A stretch of DNA of 64,000 nt, taken from positions 5,171,388 through 5,235,387 of the forward strand of contig AP019702.1 of the NCBI GenBank assembly GCA_006739055.1, read 5' to 3'. The position numbers and the translations under genes were made by a program. Shown here piece by piece: positions 24,785 to 33,383 of this stretch (positions are counted from its first letter, which is position 1; each line of letters opens with the position of its first letter). Source of the DNA: Allostella vacuolata (GTDB taxonomy: Bacteria > Pseudomonadota > Alphaproteobacteria > ATCC43930 > Allostellaceae). Under the pieces are notes generated by a model. It saw only the letters and a program-made list of their open reading frames with translations. It had not been told where the DNA came from and did no database searches.

Positions 24785-25552
24785 TCACGGGCAGCTGTGG
24801 GAGATCCAGACTTCGACCGATCCTGCCGGCGCCTGCATACGGATCTGCCGTACCCGCAAGGGCTGCGGCAGCGGGCATCGGCGATCCGCGAAGAACAGGG
24901 TGACCGCGTCGGCGATCCGGGATGCCCGCCCCTCGTCGACCTCGCGGAAGAATCGCACCTCCGAGGCATAGGCACCGGCAACGCGCTCTACCCCCGGGGC
25001 GCGAAATCCCTGCTCGGCCAGCTTGGACCGGAGGTCGTTGACGAGGTCGCGTTCGATCGCGCCGCGGAACTGTATGTAGACCGGCGCCTCGGACTGTTCG
25101 ATCTGCCGCGCGATGGCGGCGAACCCGTCGACCACCCCCGCCACCTGCTGGGCAATGGCGGGCGATGCGTTCGCCTCCAGCTCCGCCAGCTTGGCCTGCT
25201 CGGCCTGGATGGCCGAGCGGACGCCCTGCAGCTCGGCCTGTCGCTGCACGATCTCGTCGCGCAGCTGACGCTGTGTGCCGCTGAGCTCGTCGTTGCGCAC
25301 CTTGAGAGCGTCGATCTCCCTTTCTGCCTTCAGTTGCTTCTGCTGTGCGGCGAGAGCGTTCTTCTCTTGCTCCAGCAAGGACACGTTGTACTGGACCACC
25401 GTCGTGGCGATGGCCCCGGCCGCGACGAGCAGCGGCACCCAGCCCGAGGGGGCGGTCCACACCGGTCGCAGCAGAGCCTTCGTCTCCGCCCGAAGCTTGG
25501 CGACCTCCGCGGCGATCTTTTCCGCCGCCAGCACCTCATCCGGATCGGCCAC
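24785..25552 (-). CDS. Membrane-anchored coiled-coil protein of unknown function
   Basis: 255 residues: a short cytoplasmic start, one membrane segment (WVPLLVAAGAIATTVVQYN, about 38-56), a long coiled coil (60-130), and a C-terminal globular domain (about 155-250) with VYIQFRGAIERDLVNDLRSKL, AYASEVRFF and an alternating pattern like LytR_C-type periplasmic domains. The start is a GTG preceded by AGAGG and an unusually AT-rich upstream stretch (25560-25600). Confidence 0.65.
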   Translation of the reverse strand: MADPDEVLAAEKIAAEVAKLRAETKALLRPVWTAPSGWVPLLVAAGAIATTVVQYNVSLLEQEKNALAAQQKQLKAEREIDALKVRNDELSGTQRQLRDEIVQRQAELQGVRSAIQAEQAKLAELEANASPAIAQQVAGVVDGFAAIARQIEQSEAPVYIQFRGAIERDLVNDLRSKLAEQGFRAPGVERVAGAYASEVRFFREVDEGRASRIADAVTLFFADRRCPLPQPLRVRQIRMQAPAGSVEVWISHSCP

Positions 25553-25630
25553 CGCAATACCTCTGTAATAACAATATCATGTATAATGTACCTCCATAGA
25601 TCTCACGCACAAGCGACAGGTCCGGACCGT

Positions 25631-26437
25631 TCACGCGGCGCGGCCGGCATTCCGCCCATAGCGGCCGGCCGCCCGGCTGCGCGACAGGCCAGGGCGCAGG
25701 CGCAGGCGGGCATCGACCAGGGCCTGCCAATCCGCGAATTCCGGCAGGGACGGGATGGTCACCCGCTCGCCCAGGTCGAGGCCGGCCAGGGCGGCATCGA
25801 CCATCTCGTCCACCTCCATCACCATCGCCGCCGGAAAGGCCGCGATGTCGTGCCCGGCGTTGGCCCAGATGGCGGTGCGGGTGATGCCGGGCAGCACCGC
25901 CTGGACTTGCACGCCATGCGGCCGCAGCTCGTGGTCCAGCCCCTCGCTCAGGCTCAGCACATAGGCCTTGGTCGCCGGATAGACCGGCTCGAAGGCATCG
26001 GGCATCAGCGCCGTCACCGAGGCGATATTGACGATGGTGCCGCGCCCCTGCCGGGCCAGTCGCGGGGCGATCGCCGCCGCGAGCCGGGTGACGGCGACGA
26101 CGTTGAGCCGGATCATCGCCTCGAGCCGGTCCGGGTCGGCTGCCATGATCGGGCCGCCACCGGCGATGCCGGCATTGTTGACCAGGAACGACGGCCCATC
26201 CTCGGCCGCCAGCCGGCGCTCCACGCGGGCGAGGTCGTCCGCCGCGCCGAGGTCGGCCGGCAGCACCTCGACCGCGACCCCGGTTTCGCCGGCGAGCCGG
26301 CCGGCCAGTTCGCCGAGCCGCACGCGGTCGCGCGCGACCAGGATCAGGTCGAAGCCGCGCCGCGCGAGGCGATCGGCGTAGGCGGCACCGATGCCGGACG
26401 AGGCTCCGGTGACGAGGGCGGTTTCGCGGATAGTCAT
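25631..26437 (-). CDS. Short-chain dehydrogenase/reductase
   Basis: A 268-residue SDR with the TGASSGIG cofactor loop, NNAG, a catalytic Ser in NIASVTAL and YPATK. It belongs to the classical DltE/YqjQ-like type. The ATG at 26437 follows GGAAGG. The substrate is unknown and the neighbours give no hint. Confidence 0.85.
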   Translation of the reverse strand: MTIRETALVTGASSGIGAAYADRLARRGFDLILVARDRVRLGELAGRLAGETGVAVEVLPADLGAADDLARVERRLAAEDGPSFLVNNAGIAGGGPIMAADPDRLEAMIRLNVVAVTRLAAAIAPRLARQGRGTIVNIASVTALMPDAFEPVYPATKAYVLSLSEGLDHELRPHGVQVQAVLPGITRTAIWANAGHDIAAFPAAMVMEVDEMVDAALAGLDLGERVTIPSLPEFADWQALVDARLRLRPGLSRSRAAGRYGRNAGRAA

Positions 26438-26564
26438 GGCAGGACTGCCTTCCAATGGGTGCGAGGGGACCAGGATAGGCTGCGGCTTCCACCGGCCGAT
26501 TTCCGGATCCGGGCGCCGTTTGCCGGTTCGCGGCACCGCGCGCGGCGCTGATCGCCGGACGCGA

Positions 26565-26594
26565 AACGGGCCGCGGGTTGCTCCGCGGCCCGTT
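26565..26594 (-). terminator. Hairpin terminator downstream of the repeat-protein gene
   Basis: AACGGGCCGCGG (26565-26576) and CCGCGGCCCGTT (26583-26594) form a perfect 12-bp stem with a 6-nt loop, followed on the minus strand by TTT. An 11-base G run (26596-26606) abuts it. Confidence 0.6.
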
Positions 26595-26704
26595 CGGGGG
26601 GGGGGGTGCGACCGGCCCGGTCGGTCGGGGGAACCGACGTCAGGCCGGGGGAGGCCTGGGCTCGGGGAAGCCCGGTGGACCGGCCGCGGGGGTCTCGGGG
26701 CGGT

Positions 26705-26992
26705 TCAGCGACCGAGGCGGCCGTCGTCCATCAGCTGGCCGAACTTGCCCTCGTCGACGTTGGCGCCGTACTTGCCCTCGTCGGTGTTGCGGCCGTACTT
26801 GCCTTCGTCGGTGTTGGCACCCAGCTTGCCCTCGTCGGCATTGGCACCGAACTTCCCTTCGTCGACCAGCGCGCCGTACTTGCCCTGGTCCTGGTTCATC
26901 CCGAACTTGCCCTCGTCGAGCGACAGCGGGGCAGCGACGGCACCGAAGGCGAGCAGGCTGGCGACGGTGGCGGAAGCGAGGATCTTGATCAT
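26705..26992 (-). CDS. Secreted 9-residue tandem-repeat protein
   Basis: A 95-residue protein: signal peptide (1-20, ending AVAA) and then seven to eight copies of a 9-residue unit with consensus D-E-G-K-(F/Y/L)-G-A-N-x. The DNA under it is a 27-bp tandem array. The regular Asp-Glu-Gly-Lys-aromatic-Gly pattern suggests a beta-solenoid-like or metal-binding surface protein, but I do not recognise a family. A strong terminator follows. Confidence 0.7.
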   Translation of the reverse strand: MIKILASATVASLLAFGAVAAPLSLDEGKFGMNQDQGKYGALVDEGKFGANADEGKLGANTDEGKYGRNTDEGKYGANVDEGKFGQLMDDGRLGR

Positions 26993-27141
26993 GGTGACCT
27001 CCTGAAGTCTGGAGCGACCCGGTCCATCCCCGTGCCGCTCTTGATGACCAGAAGGTAATCCTCGCCCCCCGCCCCGGCGAATCACGCCCGGTCACTCCAC
27101 GGTGACCGGACGATGACCGCTCCGTGATCAGCCGCGCCGGC

Positions 27142-27657
27142 CTATTTCTTCTTGTGGATCGGGTCGATCCACAGCACCTGCTCGGGCTTCTCCACCGGCT
27201 CGATGTCGAGGTTGACCACGACCGCCTCGTTGTCGCTGCGCACCAGGACGCATTCCAGCGTCTCGTCCGAGGACGCGTTGATCTCCTGGTGGGGGACGTA
27301 GGGCGGCACGAAGATGAAGTCGCCCGGGCCGGCCTCGGCCACATACTCCAGCCGCGAGCCCCAGCGCATGCGCGCCCGGCCCTTGACGATGTAGATGACG
27401 CTCTCGAGCGCGCCGTGATGGTGCACGCCGGTCTTTGCGTCGGGGAAGATCTTGACGGTGCCGGCCCAGATCTTCTGGGCGCCGACGCGCGCCAGGTTGA
27501 TCGCCGCCTCGCGGTGCATGCCGGGCGTCTGGGCCGTGTTCGGGTCGAGCTGGTCGCCGGGGATGACCTTCACCCCGTGCTCCTTCCAGTCGACATACTC
27601 CCCGTCGGGCGAATGGTCATGGTCGTGGGAATGGTCGTGACTGTGGCTATGGCCCAT
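27142..27657 (-). CDS. Cupin protein with histidine-rich N-terminus
   Basis: A 171-residue single-domain cupin: motif 1 TGVHHHGALESVIYIVKG and motif 2 GDFIFVPPYVPHQEIN. The first 16 residues contain eight His and several Asp (GHSHSHDHSHDHDHS), a likely metal-binding extension. The reaction is unknown. It is divergent from a GNAT gene. Confidence 0.8.
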   Translation of the reverse strand: MGHSHSHDHSHDHDHSPDGEYVDWKEHGVKVIPGDQLDPNTAQTPGMHREAAINLARVGAQKIWAGTVKIFPDAKTGVHHHGALESVIYIVKGRARMRWGSRLEYVAEAGPGDFIFVPPYVPHQEINASSDETLECVLVRSDNEAVVVNLDIEPVEKPEQVLWIDPIHKKK

Positions 27658-27760
27658 GGCGGACGCCCCTCTTGATGTGATTCCCTATGTGCGCCAGCCG
27701 TCGCGGCGGTTCAACCCGCCCGGCGCCGCCCCGCCTTACCCGACCCGCCAGGAAACCGCC

Positions 27761-28252
27761 ATGCCGGCCATCGCCATCCGCACCGCCACCGCCGCCGACG
27801 CCGGCACGCTCCTGCGCCTCGTGCGGGCGCTGGCGGCCTACGAGAACCTGTCCGACGCCGTCACCGCCACCGAGGAGGACCTGCGGCGGGACGGGTTCGG
27901 ACCGCACCCCGCCTTCGAGGCGCGCATCGTCTCGCTGGACGGCGCCGACGTCGGCTTCACCCTCTTCTATCCCAACTATTCCACCTTCGCCGGGCGGGCG
28001 GGCCTCTTCCTGGAGGACCTGTTCGTCGAGCCGGCCGCGCGCGGCCACGGGCTGGGGCGGCTCCTGCTGGCGGACCTCGCCCGCATCGCCGCCGGGCGCG
28101 GCTGGCGCGCGCTCGTCCTGCATGTGCTGGACTGGAACCCGACCCGGCAGTTCTACGAGCATCTGGGTTTCCGCCGGCATGGGGAGTGGCTGCTGCACTC
28201 CCTGAGCGGCGAGGCCCTGGCGCGCCTGGCCGATCGCCGGGACGACGCCTAG
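27761..28252 (+). CDS. GNAT N-acetyltransferase
   Basis: A 163-residue acetyltransferase with LEDLFVEPAARGHGLGRLLL (acetyl-CoA loop) and a C-terminal NPTRQFYEHLGF. The pattern FLEDLFV with a preceding FYPNYSTFAG is like the diamine (SSAT-like) acetyltransferase group. The ATG at 27761 is preferred because AGGA precedes it and the fold starts there. Confidence 0.85.
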   Translation: MPAIAIRTATAADAGTLLRLVRALAAYENLSDAVTATEEDLRRDGFGPHPAFEARIVSLDGADVGFTLFYPNYSTFAGRAGLFLEDLFVEPAARGHGLGRLLLADLARIAAGRGWRALVLHVLDWNPTRQFYEHLGFRRHGEWLLHSLSGEALARLADRRDDA

Positions 28253-28262
28253 GAACGCATCC

Positions 28263-28784
28263 TCAATTGCACTGGCCGATCGAACCCTCCGCGCAGACCC
28301 GCTTGCCGTCCGTCCAGGTGGCGCCCGACAGGTCGGCGCGGGTGAAGTCGGTGCCGCGGACGGTGGCGCCGGACAGGTTCGCCTCGCGCAGCACCGCGCG
28401 GAAGAACCGGGCCCGCGACAGATCGGCCGCGACGAGGCTGGCTGCAGCCAGGTCGGCGCCGGTGAAGTCCGCCTCGGTCAGGCGGGCTTCGTCGAAGCGC
28501 ACCCGCGGCAGCTTCGCCGACAGGAACTTCGCCCGCGAGGCGTCGGCCCGGCGCAGGTCGGCCCCGGACAGGTCGGCGCGCGAGAAGGTGGCGTCGCGCA
28601 GCGCCGCCCCCGACAGGTCATGACCGGCCAGTTCCGCCCCGTCCTGGTAGCAGCGCCGCCAGTCGACCCCGGGGCCGGCCGGATCGTTGCAGCCGGCAAG
28701 CGCCGCCGGCGCGGCGGCCGTCATGGCGAGGGCGCCCAGGATCGACAGCCACAGGGCCGTCCGGCCGCGCCGGTCATGCGCCAC
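28263..28784 (-). CDS. Exported pentapeptide-repeat protein
   Basis: A 173-residue protein: signal peptide or membrane anchor (residues 8-31), then about twenty pentapeptide units of the A(D/N)LSG type (ADLSGADLRRADASRAKF), ending with a Cys-containing tail. It should form a right-handed quadrilateral beta-helix. The start overlaps the thioesterase gene by 11 bp, so the two are co-transcribed. Confidence 0.75.
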   Translation of the reverse strand: MAHDRRGRTALWLSILGALAMTAAAPAALAGCNDPAGPGVDWRRCYQDGAELAGHDLSGAALRDATFSRADLSGADLRRADASRAKFLSAKLPRVRFDEARLTEADFTGADLAAASLVAADLSRARFFRAVLREANLSGATVRGTDFTRADLSGATWTDGKRVCAEGSIGQCN

Positions 28785-29277
28785 GTCGGCGCTCCATGCC
28801 GATCGAACGGCCGGCCTGGAGCGGACGGGGAACCGCCCGGTGCGCCTCGGCCATGCGGGTCAGCGATGCCATGGCCGAGGCCGGCCACGCCGCGGAGCGC
28901 CGCACGGCCAGGTCGACATGCACCGCCATGATCTCGTTGGTGGCGGCGAGGAAGCCCTTCTCGGCATGGTACATGGCGTGAAAATAGTGCAGCCGCTTGG
29001 CATCCAGCCCCAGGATGTGGGTGTGGATGCGGAACGGCTCGTCCTCCAGCAGCTCGCGCTCGTAGGTCAGGTGGGTCTCCAGTACGAAGAACCCGCAATT
29101 GCTGCTGCGGGTATAGGTGGAGCCGATCCCGTGATGGTGGAGCAGCGTGTCCGTTCCCTGGTCGAAGGCGAGCAGGTAGTAGGCAAGGTTCATGTGGCCG
29201 TTGACGTCGATCCATTCCGGCCGCACCCGGTCCGAATGCTCGGCGAAAAGGCGTTCATCGTTGAGCGTGTCCGACAT
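28774..29277 (-). CDS. Acyl-CoA thioesterase (4HBT-like, hot-dog fold)
   Basis: A 167-residue protein: VRPEWIDVNGHMNLAYYLLAFDQGTD is the 4-hydroxybenzoyl-CoA thioesterase/FadM-type motif, followed by THLTYERELLEDEPF. It resembles the thioesterases tied to carnitine or betainyl-CoA metabolism, but no such genes are nearby. Confidence 0.8.
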   Translation of the reverse strand: MSDTLNDERLFAEHSDRVRPEWIDVNGHMNLAYYLLAFDQGTDTLLHHHGIGSTYTRSSNCGFFVLETHLTYERELLEDEPFRIHTHILGLDAKRLHYFHAMYHAEKGFLAATNEIMAVHVDLAVRRSAAWPASAMASLTRMAEAHRAVPRPLQAGRSIGMERRRGA

Positions 29278-29351
29278 GGCGGGGGAGGATAGTCGATCGG
29301 CCGCGATCCTCAAATCATCCCTGCCCATCCTCTAAATTCACGGTCCCCCCG

Positions 29352-30299
29352 ATGCTGCTCGCCGCCCTCACCTTCCTCGGCCGTCACGGAACCCGGGTGC
29401 TGGCGCTCGGCATCCTGGTCGGCCTCGCCCTGCCCGAGCTCGCGCGGGCGCTGAAGCCGTGGCTGCCGGTCGCCGTGGCCGCGACCATGGTCGGCGCGAT
29501 GCTGCGCCTGGAATGGCCGGAGATCGCCCGCCAGCTGCGCGCCTGGCCGCGCGTCGTGCTGGTGACCGCCTGGCTCCTGCTGGCGGCCCCGGTGCTGGTG
29601 TGGGCGGCGGCGTCCGCCGTGCCGCTGCCGCCCGGGCTGGTGACGGCCATGGTGCTGTCGGCGGCCGCGCCCTGCATCATGTCGGCGCCGGCCATCTGCC
29701 TGCTGCTGGGGCTGGACGGGGCGCTGGCGCTGGTGGTGATGGTCACGGTGCACCTGCTGGCGCCCCTGTCGGTGCCGCCGCTGGCGCTGGGACTGGTGGG
29801 GGTGACGCTCGACATCGGCATGGCGGAGCTGACCCTGCGGCTCGCCGGCTTCGTGCTGGGGGCGGCGGCCGCCGCGGAGCTCATCCGCCGCCTCGTCGGG
29901 CGGCAGCGCATGCGCGACCATGCCCACGCCATCAACGGCTTCAACATGCTGGTCCTGGTGGTCTTCGCCATCGCCATCATGGACGGGGTGACCGAGGCCG
30001 CGATCGCCGATCCGGGGCTGGTCCTGGTCTATCTGGCGGCCGCCCTGGTCTTCAATGCCGCCCTCCAGGCGCTGGGCGCGCTCGCCTTCCGCAACGCCCG
30101 CGCCCCCGCGGCGCTGGCCGCCGGCTTCATGACCGGCAACCGCAACATGGGCCTGATGTGGGCGGCGCTCGGCGCGGACACCGCGATCGGCATCACCCTC
30201 TATTTCGCCGTGGCCCAACTGCCGATGTACATCTTCCCCGCCCTGCAGGCGGCGCTCTATCGCCGCTGGCTGGGGGGGACCGGCAGGGCGCGGCCGTAG
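29352..30299 (+). CDS. Bile acid:sodium symporter-family (BASS-like) membrane protein
   Basis: 315 residues with about ten hydrophobic segments. The SAAAPCIMSAPAIC and GFMTGNRNMGLMWAALG stretches are like the crossover helices of the BASS/ArsB-like fold. It probably moves an organic anion across the inner membrane; the substrate is unknown. Confidence 0.75.
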   Translation: MLLAALTFLGRHGTRVLALGILVGLALPELARALKPWLPVAVAATMVGAMLRLEWPEIARQLRAWPRVVLVTAWLLLAAPVLVWAAASAVPLPPGLVTAMVLSAAAPCIMSAPAICLLLGLDGALALVVMVTVHLLAPLSVPPLALGLVGVTLDIGMAELTLRLAGFVLGAAAAAELIRRLVGRQRMRDHAHAINGFNMLVLVVFAIAIMDGVTEAAIADPGLVLVYLAAALVFNAALQALGALAFRNARAPAALAAGFMTGNRNMGLMWAALGADTAIGITLYFAVAQLPMYIFPALQAALYRRWLGGTGRARP

Positions 30300-30334
30300 C
30301 CGCCGCGCCCCGGTTTTCCCCGTTACCCCGCCAA

Positions 30335-30375
30335 TCTGGGGATAAGTTTGCGGATAAGCCACCTCGCCTGTGGAT
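30335..30375 (+). other. Cluster of three DnaA-box-like 9-mers
   Basis: TGGGGATAA (30335-30343), TGCGGATAA (30347-30355) and TGTGGATAA (30367-30375) lie in tandem in the gap after the BASS-like gene. The last is the perfect complement of TTATCCACA; the others differ by one base. There is no AT-rich unwinding region or oriC-type neighbour. Confidence 0.35.
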
Positions 30376-30396
30376 AAAGCGGGTGAACAACCATGC

Positions 30397-30756
30397 TCAA
30401 GCCGTTACGGCGAAACGCTTCTCGGACACGAGGACAACTTCCACACCGACGATCTGGCGCATGCAGCGGGCGACGTAGTCGGCGAGTTCGCGGTCCATGT
30501 CCTCCATCTGCACGTCAATCGACATCTCGCCGCCGTCGGCGCCCTGGGCGCGCGCGATGAAGGCGGAGGGGACGAGGTCGCGCTTGGCGAACAGCTCCAG
30601 CACACGCGGCATCAGCCCCGGCGTGGCGCGGGCGTTCAGCGAGAAGCAGGCGGTGGGACGATAGGAGCCCGTGTGCGCACGGGCGTCGGCCGAGGCGTGG
30701 TCAGGCCGGGGCGTAAGAACGGAATCGGGATAAAAAGCGGATTCGGGGCGTTGCAT
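30397..30756 (-). CDS. ACT-domain-like small protein
   Basis: A 119-residue protein with the ACT-like pattern ACFSLNARATPGLMPRVLELFAKRDLVPSAF... and a second half MSIDVQMEDMDRELADYVARCMRQIVGVEVV, as in small regulatory subunits such as IlvH. No partner enzyme gene is adjacent. It may bind an amino acid. Confidence 0.65.
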   Translation of the reverse strand: MQRPESAFYPDSVLTPRPDHASADARAHTGSYRPTACFSLNARATPGLMPRVLELFAKRDLVPSAFIARAQGADGGEMSIDVQMEDMDRELADYVARCMRQIVGVEVVLVSEKRFAVTA

Positions 30757-30943
30757 GACACGGCAACCTTGTCGGAGGCGAATAGACGAACGACGATGCC
30801 CGGCTCTCCAAGAGAACCGGGTCCGTAATTCGCCCGCCAATCCGACGCTGCGCGTGGAACACCATGCCTGGAACTTAAGGTCGCGCGCGGCGCAGGTCAA
30901 TGCGCAGCGCCGAACGCGCCTCGTCTCCTCCGCCGAGATGGAT

Positions 30944-31029
30944 TGGTGCCCCTGGTCGGACTCGAACCAACACGCCCTTGCGGACAACAGATTTTGAGTC
31001 TGCCGCGTCTACCATTCCGCCACAGGGGC
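30944..31029 (-). tRNA. tRNA-Leu (anticodon CAA)
   Basis: An 86-nt class II tRNA with a long variable arm. Acceptor stem GCCCCTG pairs with CAGGGGC, discriminator A and encoded CCA (30946-30944). The anticodon loop CTCAAAA gives CAA at 30996-30994. Confidence 0.96.
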
Positions 31030-31088
31030 ACTCGGCGCGGAACATAGCGGCGCGACCGGCGGAAGGGAATGGCCCTGAGAGCGGCTTT

Positions 31089-31616
31089 TCACACCCATCC
31101 GGCCGCGCCGAGGACGCCACCCAGCACCAGCACCCAGAGCGGGTTGAGGCGGCCCCAGAGCGACACGGCGACGGTGCCGAGCGTCAGCAGCACCGCCACC
31201 GGGGACTTGTCGACGGTCGCGGCGACGATGAAGGCCCCGGCGCCGACGATGCCGACGGTGACGGGGGCGAGACCGAGCTGGACGACGCGGCGCCACGGCC
31301 GGTCGCGGAAGCGGTCCCACAGATGGGCCACGATGTAGGTCAGCGTGCAGGCCGGGGCGCAGATGGCGGCGGTGGCCACCAGCGCGCCCACCAGCCCCGC
31401 CACCTGCCAGCCGATCAGGGTGACGATCAGGATGTTGGGCCCGGGGGCGGCCTGGGCGATGGCGAAGAGGTCGGCGAACTGCTGGTCGGTCAGCCAGCCC
31501 GAAACGTCCACCGCCTGGCGATGCATCTCCGGCAGGACGGTGTTGCCGCCGCCGAAGGCCAGCAGGGACAGCAGGGCGAAGTGCCGCGCCAGGACGAACA
31601 GGACCCCTGCTTCCAT
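31089..31616 (-). CDS. chrA: Chromate transporter half-protein (ChrA family), second subunit
   Basis: A 175-residue short-chain chromate ion transporter unit: LLAFGGGNTVLPEMHRQ, LFAIAQAAPGPNILIVTLIGW and four to six membrane segments. It follows a related half-gene, so the pair probably acts as a heterodimer equivalent to one long ChrA. The ATG at 31616 is used; a GTG directly precedes it. Confidence 0.82.
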   Translation of the reverse strand: MEAGVLFVLARHFALLSLLAFGGGNTVLPEMHRQAVDVSGWLTDQQFADLFAIAQAAPGPNILIVTLIGWQVAGLVGALVATAAICAPACTLTYIVAHLWDRFRDRPWRRVVQLGLAPVTVGIVGAGAFIVAATVDKSPVAVLLTLGTVAVSLWGRLNPLWVLVLGGVLGAAGWV

Positions 31617-31635
31617 CACCGGCTCCGCCTGGACA

Positions 31636-32208
31636 TCATCGGCTCCGCCACCAGGCGATCACCATCCCCGCCGCCAGCAAGGGCGGCAGCACCCAGGCGA
31701 GCGGCCAGCGCAGGAGGCCGACGGTGACGAAGCCGACCAGGGCGACGGGCACCGCCTCCAGCGGCCGTTCGCGGAAGAGCGGCCATGCCATCTTGATCGC
31801 CATCGCCACCACCAGCCCGGCGGCGGCGGCGGCGACGCCCGCGAAGATCGACCGGACCATCGGCTGGGCGCCGAACCGGGCATAGAGGGCGCCCGCCGCG
31901 CACATCAGCGCCACCGGCCCGCCGATCAGCCCGGAGATCGCCGCCAGCGCCCCGCGCAGGCCGTGGAAGCGGCTGCCGACGGCGATCGACACGTTGATGA
32001 TGTTGGGCCCCGGCAGGAACTGGCAGAGGCCGAGGATGTCGGTGAATTCCGGCCCGGTCAGCCAGCCGCGCCGCTCCACCAGCATCCGCCGTGCCCAGGG
32101 CAGCACCCCGCCGAACCCCGACATGGCGATGCCGAGGAAGGCCAGGAACAGGTCGGAGAGGGCGGGGACGGGCCGCGGCGCGGCGGCCCCGTCCGGCAGG
32201 TGCGACAT
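31636..32208 (-). CDS. chrA: Chromate transporter half-protein (ChrA family), first subunit
   Basis: A 190-residue ChrA half with SGFGGVLPWARRML and LGLCQFLPGPNIINVSIAVG motifs. It ends 19 bp before the second half-gene. Its start is preceded by a CAGGACGCA segment that is a near-copy of the repeat unit in front of gpt. Anion (chromate or sulfate-like) export is the family role. Confidence 0.82.
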   Translation of the reverse strand: MSHLPDGAAAPRPVPALSDLFLAFLGIAMSGFGGVLPWARRMLVERRGWLTGPEFTDILGLCQFLPGPNIINVSIAVGSRFHGLRGALAAISGLIGGPVALMCAAGALYARFGAQPMVRSIFAGVAAAAAGLVVAMAIKMAWPLFRERPLEAVPVALVGFVTVGLLRWPLAWVLPPLLAAGMVIAWWRSR

Positions 32209-32300
32209 TGCGTCCTGGTTAGTCGGCCGCGGGCGTTTCCGGCAACAGGTTTCTGTGCGCCCGCCGCGGTCGCGCTATATCTCTGGCCGGACGAGGGGGT

Positions 32301-32810
32301 ATGGGACAAGCCATGGAATCGACGAAGGGCCTGGCGGCGACCATCCTGCTGGCGGCGATCGGCGTGCTCGGCGGGGCGCTGCTGTTCGAGCATGTCGGCG
32401 GGCTGGCGCCCTGCGTGCTGTGCCTGTGGGAGCGGTGGCCGTGGTGGATCGCGGCCGCCATCACGATCCCGGTGCTGCTGCTGGCGCCGGTGCGCCGCGC
32501 GCTGGGGCCGGCCCTGCCCGCCCTGTTCGCCCTCATCTTCGCCGGCAGCTTCGCGCTCGCCGCCTACCATGTCGCGGTCGAGCAGCACTGGATCGCCGGG
32601 CCCGCCACCTGCAGCGCCCCCCTGTCCGGCGCGCGCTCCTTCGCCGACTTCCAGAACATGGTGGTCAACCGGCCGGTGGTCCGCTGCGACGAGGTGCCCT
32701 GGGCCCTGTTCGGCGTTTCGCTCGCCGGGTTCAACGCCCTGTTCTCCGCCCTGATCGCGATCCTGGCGCTGCGGACGATGCGGCGCTTTCGCCCGGAGGC
32801 CGCCCGATGA
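32301..32810 (+). CDS. dsbB: Disulfide bond formation protein B
   Basis: A 169-residue inner-membrane quinone-linked oxidase of DsbA. Four membrane segments and both redox pairs are visible: Cys38-Cys41 (CVLC) and Cys104-Cys129 in the periplasmic loop. The stop overlaps the coq7 start (ATGA), which couples it to a ubiquinone-pathway gene. Confidence 0.92.
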   Translation: MGQAMESTKGLAATILLAAIGVLGGALLFEHVGGLAPCVLCLWERWPWWIAAAITIPVLLLAPVRRALGPALPALFALIFAGSFALAAYHVAVEQHWIAGPATCSAPLSGARSFADFQNMVVNRPVVRCDEVPWALFGVSLAGFNALFSALIAILALRTMRRFRPEAAR

Positions 32811-33382
32811 CCGCACGCCGCGCGCCCACCACCGCCCCTTCGCTCGCCTGGCGGCTGCCGGGCGATCCGCCGCCCGACGAGCAGGTCCGGCGCATGATCC
32901 GGGTCGACCATGCGGGGGAGTACGGCGCCAAGCGGATCTATGCCGGCCAGCTGGCCGTGCTCGGCCGCGGGCCGGCCGGGCCGGCCATCCGCCACATGGC
33001 CGAGCAGGAGGACCGCCACCTGGCCGCCTTCGAGCGGCACATCGTCCAGCGCCGGGTGCGGCCGACCGCGCTGCTGCCGCTCTGGCACGCCGCCGGCTAT
33101 GCCCTGGGGGCGGCGACCGCCATGATGGGCGTCAAGGCCGCCATGGCCTGCACCGCCGCGGTCGAGGAGGTGATCGACGAGCATTACCGCGCGCAGTCGG
33201 CCGCCCTCGGCGACCGGGAAGGCGCGCTCAAGGCCGAGATCGAGGAGTTCCGGGCCGAGGAGCTGGAGCACCGCGACACCGCCCTGCAGGCCGGCGCCAC
33301 CGAGGCGCCCGCCTATCCGCTGCTGTCGGCCGCCATCAAGGCCGCGTCGCGCCTGGCCATCCGCATCGCCGAGCGAGTCTGA
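32807..33382 (+). CDS. coq7: Demethoxyubiquinone hydroxylase (COQ7/UbiF-alternative)
   Basis: A 191-residue di-iron protein: DHAGEYGAKRIYAGQL, EQEDRHLAAFE, EEVIDEHY and EELEHRD give the two ExxH-type ligand sets. It hydroxylates demethoxyubiquinone in ubiquinone synthesis at the inner membrane. The overlap with dsbB links quinone supply and disulfide formation in one operon. Confidence 0.93.
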   Translation: MTARRAPTTAPSLAWRLPGDPPPDEQVRRMIRVDHAGEYGAKRIYAGQLAVLGRGPAGPAIRHMAEQEDRHLAAFERHIVQRRVRPTALLPLWHAAGYALGAATAMMGVKAAMACTAAVEEVIDEHYRAQSAALGDREGALKAEIEEFRAEELEHRDTALQAGATEAPAYPLLSAAIKAASRLAIRIAERV

Positions 33383-33383
33383 A

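Noticed and set aside
26735-26900. Regular DNA repeats that might suggest a CRISPR array
   Set aside because: The 27-bp repeats are contiguous, have no unique spacers and encode an in-frame 9-residue protein repeat. No CRISPR array was seen anywhere in the window.
30300-30396. Chromosomal replication origin
   Set aside because: Three DnaA-like boxes alone are not enough: the gap is under 100 bp, has no AT-rich unwinding element and no typical origin neighbours.
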